Made by a program: the position numbers and the translations under genes. The notes below the pieces were generated by a model. It had not been told where the DNA came from and ran no database searches. It saw only the letters and a list, made by a program, of their open reading frames with translations. Source: Aliiroseovarius sp. S1123 (GTDB taxonomy: Bacteria > Pseudomonadota > Alphaproteobacteria > Rhodobacterales > Rhodobacteraceae). Taken from it: a stretch of DNA of 64,000 nucleotides. The stretch is taken from NCBI RefSeq assembly GCF_023015885.1, contig NZ_JALKBE010000002.1, forward strand, positions 186,001 to 250,000, given 5' to 3'. Shown one piece after another: positions 26,672 to 35,342 of the stretch. Within the stretch, counting starts at the first letter, position 1; each line of letters opens with the position of its first letter.

Positions 26672-28138
26672 ATGTCTGCATTCTGGCTACTTATGATCAT
26701 CCTGGCGTTGGCCGCCGTGGGGTTCATTATGGGGCGACGTCGCGCCATTTCCTCGGTTCAAGGGGATGGGAGACTGCTTCACTCTCTTCCAAACTATTAT
26801 GGTTTCAACGTTGCTATGCTGGCCTTTGTGCCGGCTGTTCTGGTGTTGGGCGCGTGGGTGATCATACAGCCGATGCTGATCAGCGGGCAGGTGTCGACCC
26901 ATATCCCGGCTGCACTTTACGAAGATGCCGGTCAGTTGAACCTAATCATGAGCGACGTAAAGCGTGTGGCAGACGGCTTGGACGCGGCGATTTTGCAAGG
27001 CGTACTGTCAGCAGACGATGCAAGCCTGCTGAACACCGAAACCACGGATGTCCGCGCCTTGCTGGGCGAGGTCGGCGTGGCACTTGGCAGCGATGTCGCC
27101 CCCTCGGTCCTGAGCGCCGCGCAAGAAATGCGCGGCAAGACCGTCAGCGGCAACCTGATTATGACCATCGTCGTTTTGCTGGTTGCGGCGACTGGTTTTG
27201 TTGCCGCCATGATGATGACACGCAGGGATTTCCGTGCCCGCAACGCTGTTGAAAGCGGCGTGAAGGCGCTTCTGATCGCGGCAGCTTCGATCGCGATCCT
27301 GACCACCATCGGCATCGTTCTGTCGCTGATTTTCAACACGATCACGTTCTTCGGGATGTTCCCCGCCAGTGACTTCCTGTTTGGCCTGACATGGTCGCCG
27401 GAGGGCCGTGGCGGGTCCGAGCATCTGGGCATTCTGCCGCTGCTATGGGGCACGATTTACATTTCGATCGTGGCACTGCTGGTCGCGGTCCCCATCGGCC
27501 TTTTCGCTGCAGTGTACCTGTCGGAATACGCAAGCCGCACCACCCGCGCCATCGCCAAGCCGCTGCTTGAGGTTCTGGCGGGGATCCCGACCATCGTTTA
27601 CGGTCTGTTTGCCCTGACCGTTGTCGGCCCGCTTCTGGTGAATTTCTTCGGTGCAGATGGACTGGGCTGGATGCAGGGCGCACGTTCGGTGATGACGGCG
27701 GGTCTGGTGATGGGCATCATGCTGATCCCCTTCGTGTCCTCGCTGTCCGATGACATCATTAACGCGGTGCCGCAGGCGATGCGCGACGGATCCTACGGGC
27801 TGGGCGCGACGCAATCGGAAACGGTACGGCAGGTGGTGCTGCCAGCTGCGCTACCGGGCATTGTGGGGGCGATCCTGCTGGCGGCCTCGCGCGCCATCGG
27901 CGAGACAATGATCGTGGTGATGGGGGCAGGGGCCGCGGCCCGCCTGGACCTGAACCCGTTTGAAGCCATGACCACGGTGACCGCCAAGATCGTCAGCCAG
28001 CTGACTGGTGACAGTGATTTTGCCAGCCCCGAGGCTTTGGTGGCCTTCGCCCTTGGCATGACCCTGTTCCTTCTGACTTTGGGTCTGAACGTCCTTGCGC
28101 TCTACATCGTGCGCAAATATCGGGAGCAATACGAATGA
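26672..28138 (+). CDS. pstC: Phosphate ABC transporter permease PstC
   Basis: A 488-residue permease. The C-terminal 290 residues hold the six-segment MetI-like core with the EAA loop (GLGATQSETVRQVVLPAALPG in two pieces, GLGATQSETVRQ and LPAALPGIVG). The N-terminal 190 residues add two or three extra membrane segments (3-21, 50-70, 165-185) and a soluble stretch, giving a product much longer than E. coli PstC (319). This extension is seen in other alphaproteobacteria as well. pstA starts in a four-base overlap. Confidence 0.93.
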   Translation: MSAFWLLMIILALAAVGFIMGRRRAISSVQGDGRLLHSLPNYYGFNVAMLAFVPAVLVLGAWVIIQPMLISGQVSTHIPAALYEDAGQLNLIMSDVKRVADGLDAAILQGVLSADDASLLNTETTDVRALLGEVGVALGSDVAPSVLSAAQEMRGKTVSGNLIMTIVVLLVAATGFVAAMMMTRRDFRARNAVESGVKALLIAAASIAILTTIGIVLSLIFNTITFFGMFPASDFLFGLTWSPEGRGGSEHLGILPLLWGTIYISIVALLVAVPIGLFAAVYLSEYASRTTRAIAKPLLEVLAGIPTIVYGLFALTVVGPLLVNFFGADGLGWMQGARSVMTAGLVMGIMLIPFVSSLSDDIINAVPQAMRDGSYGLGATQSETVRQVVLPAALPGIVGAILLAASRAIGETMIVVMGAGAAARLDLNPFEAMTTVTAKIVSQLTGDSDFASPEALVAFALGMTLFLLTLGLNVLALYIVRKYREQYE

Positions 28139-29499
28139 GCGACGCAAGCCTTCAAAACGGCCCCGAGATGGGCACGCCGCGCGCCAAAAGCTCGCTTCTT
28201 GAGTTGGATCAGCGCACCAAGAAACGCAACGCCGCCGAGGCCCGCTTCCGCGCCTATGGCATCGCCGCGATTGCCGTGGGTCTGGTGTTCCTCGTGGTCC
28301 TGATCAGCTCGATCTTCTTCAAAGGTGTGGGCGCTTTTCAACAGACCTTCATCACGCTGGACGTCGAACTCTTGGAAAGCAAGCTGGACAAAACCGGAGA
28401 GCGTGACATCGAGAAGATCAAGAAGGTCACGACCTTTGGCTATAACCCGCTGATCGAAAACGCGCTGAAAGCCGCAATGGAAGAGGCGGGTGTTGAGAAC
28501 CCCTTCGCCAAGGGCAAGGATCTACGCAAGATGCTGTCCTCGGGTGCCGCTGCCGACCTGCGTGATTTCGTGATCGCGAACCCGGATCGGATCGGCGACA
28601 CCGTGCAGTTCCGTCTTCTGGCCTCGTCGCGCGTGGATGGCTATCTGAAAGGTCGCGTGACCCGCGAAAGCCTTGCCCGCGACAAGAACCTGACGCCAGT
28701 GCATCTGGATGTGGTGGACCAACTGAAAGACGCAGGCGTTGTCGCAAAAAGCTTCAACCTTGGCTTCATCACCGGCGCGGATGCATCCGAAAGTCGCCCC
28801 GAGCAGGCGGGGATCGGTGTCTCGATGCTGGGCAGTTTCTATATGATGTTAGTCGTGTTGGCCTGTGCGCTGCCTATTGGGGTTGCCGCCTCGATCTATC
28901 TGGAAGAGTTCGCACCGCAAAACTGGATCACCGACTTGATCGAGGTGAATATTTCGAACCTCGCCGCGGTTCCGTCGATCGTGTTCGGTATTCTGGGTCT
29001 GGCCGTGTTTATCCAGTTCGCGCATCTGCCACAATCGGCCCCGCTCGTCGGTGGTCTGGTGCTGACCCTGATGACACTGCCGACGATCATCATCTCGACC
29101 CGCGCATCGCTGAAATCGGTACCGCCGTCGATCCGTGAAGCGGCCTTGGGCATCGGCGCCTCGAAGATGCAGACCGTGTTCCACCACGTGCTGCCGCTGG
29201 CCATGCCCGGCATCCTGACCGGGACGATCATCGGTCTGGCGCAGGCTCTGGGTGAAACTGCACCGCTGCTTCTGATCGGGATGGTGGGCTATATCGCCTC
29301 GAACTATCCGGGCGGTTTGATCGAAGGCTTCATGTCCCCGAACTCGGCCATGCCGGCCCAGATCTATGAATGGGCAAAACGTGCTGACCCGGCTTACTAT
29401 GAGCGTGCATGGGGCGGCATCATCATCCTTCTGGTCTTCCTGATGACCATGAACATCATTGCAATCATTCTGCGCCGCCGATTTGAGCGCCGCTGGTAA
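28135..29499 (+). CDS. pstA: Phosphate ABC transporter permease PstA
   Basis: A 454-residue permease partner of PstC. After a first membrane segment near residues 37-57 comes a soluble region of about 150 residues before the five-segment core starting [14 protein letters not shown]. The core carries the EAA motif [23 protein letters not shown] (split [22 protein letters not shown]). E. coli PstA is 296 residues, so the inserted soluble region is the notable difference. It overlaps pstC by four bases and is followed 14 bases later by pstB. Confidence 0.93.
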   Translation: MSDASLQNGPEMGTPRAKSSLLELDQRTKKRNAAEARFRAYGIAAIAVGLVFLVVLISSIFFKGVGAFQQTFITLDVELLESKLDKTGERDIEKIKKVTTFGYNPLIENALKAAMEEAGVENPFAKGKDLRKMLSSGAAADLRDFVIANPDRIGDTVQFRLLASSRVDGYLKGRVTRESLARDKNLTPVHLDVVDQLKDAGVVAKSFNLGFITGADASESRPEQAGIGVSMLGSFYMMLVVLACALPIGVAASIYLEEFAPQNWITDLIEVNISNLAAVPSIVFGILGLAVFIQFAHLPQSAPLVGGLVLTLMTLPTIIISTRASLKSVPPSIREAALGIGASKMQTVFHHVLPLAMPGILTGTIIGLAQALGETAPLLLIGMVGYIASNYPGGLIEGFMSPNSAMPAQIYEWAKRADPAYYERAWGGIIILLVFLMTMNIIAIILRRRFERRW

Positions 29500-29513
29500 G
29501 AAAGACCGCAGAC

Positions 29514-30311
29514 ATGAATGATATGACGAAAATCGAAAGGGCTGTTGAGATGAAGGATATGAAAATCTCGGCCAAGAATGTGCAGGTCTATTACGGTGAT
29601 ACGCACGCGATCAAAGACGTCTCGGTCGAGATCGAAGACAACACGGTCACCGCCTTCATTGGCCCGTCGGGCTGCGGTAAATCGACCTTCCTGCGCTGCC
29701 TGAACCGTATGAACGACACGATTGATATCTGCCGGGTCGAGGGCGACATCCTGCTGGATGGCGAAGACATCTATGACAAGCGCGTCGATCCGGTACAGCT
29801 GCGCGCCAAGGTCGGAATGGTGTTCCAGAAACCCAACCCGTTCCCCAAGTCGATCTATGACAACATCGCCTATGGGCCGCGTATCCACGGTCTGGCCCGC
29901 AACAAGGCAGAATTGGACGAGATCGTCGAGAAATCCCTGCGCCGCGGCGCCATCTGGGACGAGGTGAAAGACCGCCTGCATGCGCCGGGCACCGGACTAT
30001 CTGGTGGCCAGCAGCAGCGTCTGTGCATCGCGCGCGCTGTCGCTACCGAACCGGAAGTTCTGCTGATGGACGAGCCATGTTCAGCGCTTGACCCGATTGC
30101 GACCGCGCAGGTCGAGGAACTGATTGATGAACTGCGCCAAAGCTACTCGGTGGTGATCGTCACCCACTCGATGCAGCAGGCCGCGCGTGTCAGCCAGAAA
30201 ACAGCCTTCTTCCACCTTGGAAATCTGGTGGAATATGACGACACGACCAAGATCTTCACCAATCCTGAAGATCCGCGCACTGAAAGCTATATCACCGGCC
30301 GTATCGGTTAA
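29514..30311 (+). CDS. pstB: Phosphate ABC transporter ATPase PstB
   Basis: A 265-residue ABC ATPase. Walker [10 protein letters not shown], the Q-loop [11 protein letters not shown], signature LSGGQQQR and Walker [14 protein letters not shown] are all intact, the PNPFPKS form being specific to PstB. Length is standard. It energises phosphate uptake through PstCA and signals to PhoU/PhoR. Several ATGs lie at its 5' end; I kept the first because it is 14 bases from pstA. Confidence 0.96.
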   Translation: MNDMTKIERAVEMKDMKISAKNVQVYYGDTHAIKDVSVEIEDNTVTAFIGPSGCGKSTFLRCLNRMNDTIDICRVEGDILLDGEDIYDKRVDPVQLRAKVGMVFQKPNPFPKSIYDNIAYGPRIHGLARNKAELDEIVEKSLRRGAIWDEVKDRLHAPGTGLSGGQQQRLCIARAVATEPEVLLMDEPCSALDPIATAQVEELIDELRQSYSVVIVTHSMQQAARVSQKTAFFHLGNLVEYDDTTKIFTNPEDPRTESYITGRIG

Positions 30312-30337
30312 GCCCTTATACGGGCAGGAGAAAAGAC

Positions 30338-31069
30338 ATGATTGATCAACATATTGCATCCGCTTTCGACCGCGATCTGGAAGAAATTCAAGCCCACCTG
30401 ATGAAGATGGGCGGTATGGTGGAAAACGCTATTCGCGAGGGTGCGAAGTCCCTGAAAAGCCGTGACGAGGAACTGGCCGAAAAGGTGCGCAAAGCGGATC
30501 GTCAGATTGACGCGCTGGACATGCAAATTCAAGAAGAGTGCGCCCGTGTGCTTGCGCTGCGCCAGCCGATTGCCTCGGACCTGCGCACGGTTCTGACCGT
30601 GATGAAAGTGGCCGCCAACCTGGAGCGGATCGGCGACTATGCCAAGAACATGGCCAAGCGCACCACGGTGCTGGTGCACATGCAGCCCATCGACGGTGCC
30701 TCGGGCGCGATCAAACGGATGGCCAGCGAAGTGCGTCAGATGTTGACCGACGCGCTGGATGCTTACATCCGCCGTGACGAGGAACTGGCACAGGACGTTC
30801 GTCACCGCGATCTGGAAGTGGACCAGATGTATAATGCACTGTTCCGCGAATTCCTGACCTTCATGATGGAAGACCCACGCAATATCTCGTCCTGTATGCA
30901 CCTGCATTTCATCGCCAAAAACATCGAACGTATGGGCGACCATGTGACATCGATTGCGGATCAGGTGATCTATCTGGTCAGCGGTGAACTGCCAGACGAG
31001 GCACGCCCGAAAGGCAATTCGGCCAACTATCAATTGCAGATCGAGGACACTGACGAGGCCGACGCATGA
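30338..31069 (+). CDS. phoU: Phosphate signalling protein PhoU
   Basis: A 243-residue all-helical protein with two three-helix PhoU repeats. The repeat motifs are LASDLRTVLTVMKVAANLERIGDYA (as DLRTVLTVMKVA and NLERIGDYAKN) and HFIAKNIERMGDHVTS, with the E-x-x-x-D metal-site patterns. PhoU restrains PhoR and PstSCAB when phosphate is ample. It begins 26 bases after pstB, and its stop overlaps the phoB start by four bases. Confidence 0.95.
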   Translation: MIDQHIASAFDRDLEEIQAHLMKMGGMVENAIREGAKSLKSRDEELAEKVRKADRQIDALDMQIQEECARVLALRQPIASDLRTVLTVMKVAANLERIGDYAKNMAKRTTVLVHMQPIDGASGAIKRMASEVRQMLTDALDAYIRRDEELAQDVRHRDLEVDQMYNALFREFLTFMMEDPRNISSCMHLHFIAKNIERMGDHVTSIADQVIYLVSGELPDEARPKGNSANYQLQIEDTDEADA

Positions 31070-31755
31070 GCACGGACAAGCCATGCGTTTTGCTGGTAGA
31101 AGACGAGCCGGCACAGCGTGAAATACTGCGCTATAACCTGACGTCCGAAGGCTATGACGTCACGCTGGCGGAAAACGGCGATGACGCGCTGATCTTGGTG
31201 GACGAGGTCATGCCAGACCTGATCCTGCTGGACTGGATGCTGCCCGGTGTTTCGGGGATCGAGATCTGCCGTCAGGTGAAAAGCCGCAAGGAAACCCGTG
31301 CTATTCCGGTGATCATGCTATCGGCCCGTTCAGAAGAGGTGGACAGGGTACGTGGCTTGGAAACGGGTGCCGATGACTATGTGGTCAAGCCCTATTCCGT
31401 AAGCGAACTGATGGCCCGGATCCGCACCCAGCTGCGCCGGACCCGACCAGTGTCGGTGGGCCAGAAGCTGGAGTACTCGGACATCGTTCTGGATGGCGAA
31501 AGCCATCGTGTAACGCGGGCAGGGGAGCCAGTGAAGCTGGGTCCGACCGAGTACCGCCTGCTGTCCACCCTGATGGAAAAACCGGGTCGTGTCTGGAGCC
31601 GCGAACAGCTTCTGGATCGCGTCTGGGGCCGTGATGTCTATGTGGATACGCGCACCGTGGACGTCCATGTGGGACGCTTGCGCAAGGCGCTTTGCCGCAA
31701 CGGAGGTGACGATCCCCTGCGAACGGTTCGCGGCACTGGGTACGCTCTGGGGTAA
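31066..31755 (+). CDS. phoB: Phosphate response regulator PhoB
   Basis: A 229-residue OmpR-type response regulator. The receiver has Asp12/13-equivalents in VEDEP, phospho-acceptor Asp56 in LLDWMLPG, and the conserved Lys108 in VVKPYS. The winged helix (about 130-228) ends in DVHVGRLRKAL and RTVRGTGYALG. It binds Pho boxes such as the one upstream of pstS. Being the last gene of the operon gives positive autoregulation. No intrinsic terminator is evident after it. Confidence 0.95.
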   Translation: MSTDKPCVLLVEDEPAQREILRYNLTSEGYDVTLAENGDDALILVDEVMPDLILLDWMLPGVSGIEICRQVKSRKETRAIPVIMLSARSEEVDRVRGLETGADDYVVKPYSVSELMARIRTQLRRTRPVSVGQKLEYSDIVLDGESHRVTRAGEPVKLGPTEYRLLSTLMEKPGRVWSREQLLDRVWGRDVYVDTRTVDVHVGRLRKALCRNGGDDPLRTVRGTGYALG

Positions 31756-31885
31756 AGGATCTGCGTTCTTGTCGCGTCGGATTTGGTCCAGAAAGGCCGT
31801 TCGGACACCGACGTGCGGGACCCTGCCTTAATCGCGTTATCGCGGTCGTGGCTGACAACACCGTGCGTCTGTGGTTTACCCGATG

Positions 31886-32353
31886 TCAGTCGGCGGGCGA
31901 TAGAATTGCCACCATATTCGTGTATCCCCGCGCCTTGGCGTGTTCCAGCGGTGTGACGCCATCGCGGTCGCCAATAGTTTGATCAGCACCGGCCTGCACA
32001 AGCAAACGGACGACGTCCTGATGATCCGGCCCACCGTCTCCCAGCACAACAGCCTCGATCAGAGCGGTCCAGTTCAGGTTATTGACGTGATCAAGTGGTG
32101 CGCCTGCGTCAATCAAGCGACGGACCACGTCGACATGTCCCAGATGAGCCGCCGCGATCAGCGCAGTTCCGTCATACGGGCTGGTAGTTAGTCCCGGATC
32201 ATTGCCCAGTTCGATGGCAAGCGACATGAGATCGGGGTCGTTGGCGACGGCGGCAACACGCACATGAGCAAGGAACTGAAAAAACGGCTGGATCGGATCA
32301 AAGAAGAAAAACCGCTTAAGGTCGTGGTCGCACCAAAGGGGGTGCATCCACAC
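31886..32353 (-). CDS. Ankyrin-repeat protein, probably 5'-truncated
   Basis: The recognisable part, from about AAVANDPDLMSLA to the stop, holds three ankyrin repeats (DGTALIAAAHLGHVDVVRRL in two pieces, WTALIEAVVLGDGG, GVTPLEHAKARGY). The first 35 residues of the longest frame (MWMHPLWCDH... with FFFF) look non-natural and lie antisense to a plausible + strand frame, and no signal peptide or ribosome site is visible. An internal ATG at 32227 would give 113 residues. I suspect that the original 5' end was lost at a recombination junction near 32250. The ankyrin identity is clear; whether it is still expressed is not. Confidence 0.55.
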   Translation of the reverse strand: MWMHPLWCDHDLKRFFFFDPIQPFFQFLAHVRVAAVANDPDLMSLAIELGNDPGLTTSPYDGTALIAAAHLGHVDVVRRLIDAGAPLDHVNNLNWTALIEAVVLGDGGPDHQDVVRLLVQAGADQTIGDRDGVTPLEHAKARGYTNMVAILSPAD

Positions 32354-32425
32354 ACCTACAAGCGCGAGAACTTTCCTGACGAGCCAAATGTTGTCGTGAT
32401 TGACTGGGAGGCGAGTAAGCTGTGA
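32264..32425 (+). CDS. Small orphan reading frame, 53 residues, possible gene remnant
   Basis: The frame reads MSKELKKRLDRIKEEKPLK then VVVAPKGVHPHTYKRENF and PDEPNVVVIDWEASKL. It has protein-like character: a charged N-terminal helix followed by alternating strands. The frame stays open upstream with no clear Shine-Dalgarno, so it may be the 3' end of a larger gene cut at the same junction that truncates the ankyrin gene. I recognise no family. Confidence 0.4.
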   Translation: MSKELKKRLDRIKEEKPLKVVVAPKGVHPHTYKRENFPDEPNVVVIDWEASKL

Positions 32426-32772
32426 TCGCTATGGGTTGAATTGCTGTGCAAGTTGGCAAGAGGAAGACCGGAAGTGGTCTTGGTAATAAGGGCGGGAAGC
32501 GACCGTTCGCCGCAAATCTTGCCAAGGCCGGCTGTTCGGTCAAAGCTTCCATTGGTCAAGGTCCGCTTCGGGCTGTGATACTAAGTCTGTGCGGCAACGA
32601 ATGTCCTTGGCGGCGTTTCCCTTACAACGAAAATCAGAAACGCTTTATTAAACTCTTCGCCCAAGAAATGCACAAAGGCACATTCCACCGCCTTGGCTTC
32701 TCAGCGACCAGCAACTCAGGCCTCATCTCACGCTTTCTGGGTTGTAGGGTTACCAAACTGTGAACTGGGCCT
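32426..32772. other. Low-information stretch in accessory patch
   Basis: About 350 bases with lower GC than the flanks. AAGACC-GGAAGT-GGTCTT (near 32463) is a small dyad. A 105-residue + strand frame exists but lacks protein-like composition or a ribosome site. I see no gene. Confidence 0.45.
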
Positions 32773-33279
32773 TCATTCGTCTGGGTCAAGCCCGTCAGGA
32801 ATAAAGCCTAGATCAAACAAAATGGTTTTTGGTAATACCTTCTGCTGTTCGGAGAACAGTTTCTCAAAGAGATCAAACGCTTCTTCGAAATGCGCATATC
32901 CTCTACAGAGTTCGCGCCACATGCTCTTTCCTAGGTAACGGATCTCGGGGGCATTCAAGGCACGGACACTGTGCAACCAAACCATAGCGGCTGCTGCATC
33001 GCCATTATGACCAGCCTTCTGAAATTCCTGAATGAGCTGACTTATGTGTAACGCTACTTTGCCGCATTCCGCCTCATCTCGTGGAATACTCAAGGACAGG
33101 CTTGCGCGTGGCAATACCCCGCCCTCTTCAAGATTGCTCTTTAAGTAGCTTGCGGACACCAGAAGCGCGCCTAGTTCGCTTCCGTCCATTCCTTTCAATG
33201 AATTCGTAAAGTCCTTTATGTCGCGTTCATATGCTTTAACCGAAGCTCTACGAACCTTATGAGCAATCCATCTAAACAT
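32773..33279 (-). CDS. Unknown protein encoded directly downstream of tRNA-Ser
   Basis: A 168-residue helical cytoplasmic protein of unknown family, starting MFRWIAHKVRR. Visible blocks include DGSELGALLVSASYLKSN, GDAAAAMVWLHSVRALN and SMWRELCRGYAHFEEAFDL. Start choice: GGGGGAGG precedes this ATG by ten bases. An in-frame ATG at 33375 would give 200 residues, but the frame is only continuous because of an exact 25-bp tandem duplication, so the ancestral start was most likely the one given. The gene follows the tRNA on the same strand by about 120 bases and may be transcribed from the tRNA promoter. Lower GC than its neighbours suggests acquired DNA. Confidence 0.6.
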   Translation of the reverse strand: MFRWIAHKVRRASVKAYERDIKDFTNSLKGMDGSELGALLVSASYLKSNLEEGGVLPRASLSLSIPRDEAECGKVALHISQLIQEFQKAGHNGDAAAAMVWLHSVRALNAPEIRYLGKSMWRELCRGYAHFEEAFDLFEKLFSEQQKVLPKTILFDLGFIPDGLDPDE

Positions 33280-33322
33280 TTTTTCAAGACCTCCCCCTAA
33301 ACATTTTTTCAAGACCTCCCCC
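33273..33322 (-). repeat. Exact 25-bp tandem duplication carrying SD and ATG
   Basis: Two identical 25-base units lie head to tail (33273-33297 and 33298-33322). On the minus strand each contains GGGGGAGG and, ten bases later, ATGTTTA. The upstream copy opens a six-codon frame (MFRGRS, stop) that ends within the second initiation region; the downstream copy starts the long protein. The period is not a multiple of three, so the copies are read in different frames. Confidence 0.8.
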
Positions 33323-33376
33323 AACACCAAAAACATTGGTGGGTAATATGGCGGGTAAATGAAAGGTATTGCCATT

Positions 33377-33399
33377 TTACCCCTTGTTATCAAGGGTAA
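33377..33399 (-). other. Hairpin between tRNA-Ser and the unknown gene
   Basis: On + TTACCCCTTG-TTAT-CAAGGGTAA; on the minus strand it directly follows the tRNA 3' end. It lacks a T-run. The AAGGGG that could serve the alternative start at 33375 lies in one arm, so that start would be partly sequestered. Confidence 0.55.
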
Positions 33400-33400
33400 G

Positions 33401-33490
33401 TGGCGGAGAGACAGGGATTCGAACCCTGGGTGGGCTTGCACCCACAACGGTTTTCGAGACCGCCCCGTTCGACCACTCCGGCACCTCTCC
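33401..33490 (-). tRNA. tRNA-Ser (CGA)
   Basis: Read on the minus strand it begins GGAGAGG and ends TCTCTCC-G-CCA, so the CCA is encoded. The anticodon stem GCGGT/ACCGT encloses CTCGAAA with anticodon CGA. A long variable arm (TGTGGGTGCAAGCCCAC) marks a class II tRNA, and GGTTCGAATCC is the T arm. Length 90 bases fits tRNA-Ser. Confidence 0.95.
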
Positions 33491-33657
33491 GCGGGGGTCT
33501 GTGGAGGGGGAGATAATTCGACCGCGCGGCATGTGCAACCACTTTTTTCACCTATTTTCAAAATGCTGGGGAAAACGTGATCGGCAACAACTTGGCAAGG
33601 GCAGTGCCCGGCGCTAGTCTTGGGGCAACAGCACAGTTGGAAAACATATATAATCCT

Positions 33658-34479
33658 ATGATAGTAAAAAGAATTATAGCTTTTACAGCGGCCCTGGTCG
33701 TGACCGCGACAGGCGCATTTGCCAGCGACGAAGATCAAATCCGTTCCTTTCTGAAGATCACCGGGTTTGATGTCGCGATTGAATCGATCCAACTTGGCGC
33801 GATGGCGGGGCCTGGAATGACCGGGGAGGACCCCGAAGTGTTCGGACGCCAATGGCAGGAACTGGCGCGCGAGGTATTCGAGCCTGACGCGATGGTCGAG
33901 GATGCGATCGAGATGCTGGCCGCCGTTTTGCCGCAGGATGTGCTGGATCACGGCATGGCGTTTTACGAAAGTCCCCTTGGGCAGCGGCTGGTCGAAGTTG
34001 AAAACGAAAGTCACATGACCGATGACGAGGTGAAATACACCGAGGGCGCCGAGATTGTGGCCGAACTTCTGGAAACCGGGGATCTGCGCGTGCAGCTCTA
34101 TAAGGCGATGGGGGACGCGATTGGCTCGACCGATGTCGCGATCCGGTCGCTGATCGAAATTCAGGTGCGTTATCTGATGGCCGCGATGGCGGCAGGGGCA
34201 AGCGAGCTTGAGCTGGACGAGGATGATCTGCGCGGGATTTTACAAAGCCAGTCTGACCTGATGCGTGAAGGGATCGAGGAAAACTCGTTGGTGGCGAATG
34301 CCTATGCCTATCGCGCCATTGATGAGGCGGATCTGATCGACTATCTGGCCGCGCTGCAAGATCCGCGAATGGGGCAGGTCTATGAGATTTTGAATGCTGT
34401 TCAGTTCGAGATCATGGCAAATCGTTATGAGACAATGGCCAGCCGCCTTGACGAACTCGCGCCTGAGACCGAGCTGTGA
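33658..34479 (+). CDS. DUF2059-domain secreted protein (first of pair)
   Basis: A 273-residue protein with a signal peptide (MIVKRIIAFTAALVVTATGA, cleavage near FAS). The mature part is all-helical and acidic, with the DUF2059-like block MAFYESPLGQRLVEVEN. Function of the domain is unknown. The ribosome site is weak, but the signal peptide fixes the start. It overlaps the following similar gene by four bases (GTGA), so they form a coupled pair. Probably periplasmic. Confidence 0.75.
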   Translation: MIVKRIIAFTAALVVTATGAFASDEDQIRSFLKITGFDVAIESIQLGAMAGPGMTGEDPEVFGRQWQELAREVFEPDAMVEDAIEMLAAVLPQDVLDHGMAFYESPLGQRLVEVENESHMTDDEVKYTEGAEIVAELLETGDLRVQLYKAMGDAIGSTDVAIRSLIEIQVRYLMAAMAAGASELELDEDDLRGILQSQSDLMREGIEENSLVANAYAYRAIDEADLIDYLAALQDPRMGQVYEILNAVQFEIMANRYETMASRLDELAPETEL

Positions 34480-35339
34480 CCTTGGTACTTCAAACCTTGC
34501 GGCGCACAGGCGCGGTATTGTTGTTTTGCATGTTTAGTGTGGGCACCGCAGGTGCGTCGGATCAAACCCAGCGGTCGGATAAAGAAAGATTTGAGGTTCT
34601 TTGGACCCTTTTGGGCATGCCTGAAATGGTGTCGATCCTGCATGATGAAGGTCTGGCCATGGCGTTGGATTCGGATTTGGATCTTCTGGGGCATGAAGGT
34701 GGACCGCGATGGGAAGCTGCGCTTCAGGCCATCTATGACGAGAAGACCCTGCAGGGTGAACTGCATGCGCAATTTGAACATGAACTGGCGCAGGACTATG
34801 TCGTGGTGCTTTGCGAGTTTTACGAGAGCGTGGAGATGCAAGAGATCATCCAGAACGAGATTGCCGCCCGCCGCGCGTTTCTGGATCTGGAGTTCGAACA
34901 ACTTGCCCGCGAGCGTTGGCTGCAAGGGGACACATCTGATACTCTGGACGACACAATCCGGAACTATGTCGATTTGAATGACCTGATCGAGCTGAATGTC
35001 ATGGGTGCGCTCAATTCGAATTATGTTTTTCTGAATACGCTGAATCAGGCCTTGCCGGATGTGGCAGGACAGATGAGCGAACAGGACATTCTGTCCCACG
35101 TGTGGTCGCAGGAAGCTGATATCAGGACCGATACCACGGAATGGATCTTTGCCTATTTGCACACGGCCTATGCCCCGATTGATCACACGGAGTTGGAGCG
35201 CTATGTCGCTTTTTCCGCAACAGCTGCGGGGCAGGCGCTGAACCAGGCGCTGTTTACCGCCTTCGATGCCGTTTATTTACGTCTGTCCGGGGATCTTGGT
35301 CGCGTCGTTGGCACCATGTCCGGTGAGGAAGAGCTGTAA
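34476..35339 (+). CDS. DUF2059-like secreted protein (second of pair)
   Basis: A 287-residue protein starting at GTG in the overlap with the preceding gene. A signal peptide is visible (residues 1-28, ending GTAGAS). The rest is helical and acidic with the same layout as its neighbour: CEFYESVEMQEIIQNE corresponds to FYESPLGQRL in the first. Together they look like an old tandem duplication. Function unknown; a periplasmic heterodimer is possible. Confidence 0.7.
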   Translation: MTLVLQTLRRTGAVLLFCMFSVGTAGASDQTQRSDKERFEVLWTLLGMPEMVSILHDEGLAMALDSDLDLLGHEGGPRWEAALQAIYDEKTLQGELHAQFEHELAQDYVVVLCEFYESVEMQEIIQNEIAARRAFLDLEFEQLARERWLQGDTSDTLDDTIRNYVDLNDLIELNVMGALNSNYVFLNTLNQALPDVAGQMSEQDILSHVWSQEADIRTDTTEWIFAYLHTAYAPIDHTELERYVAFSATAAGQALNQALFTAFDAVYLRLSGDLGRVVGTMSGEEEL

Positions 35340-35342
35340 GCC

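Noticed and set aside
32446-32763. 105-codon + strand frame in the accessory patch
   Set aside because: No ribosome site and no plausible secondary-structure or domain pattern; treated as non-coding.
33280-34014. N-terminal extension of the unknown gene through the tRNA-Ser gene
   Set aside because: The longest frame runs across a complete tRNA and into the antisense of a DUF2059 gene; real starts lie downstream of the tRNA.
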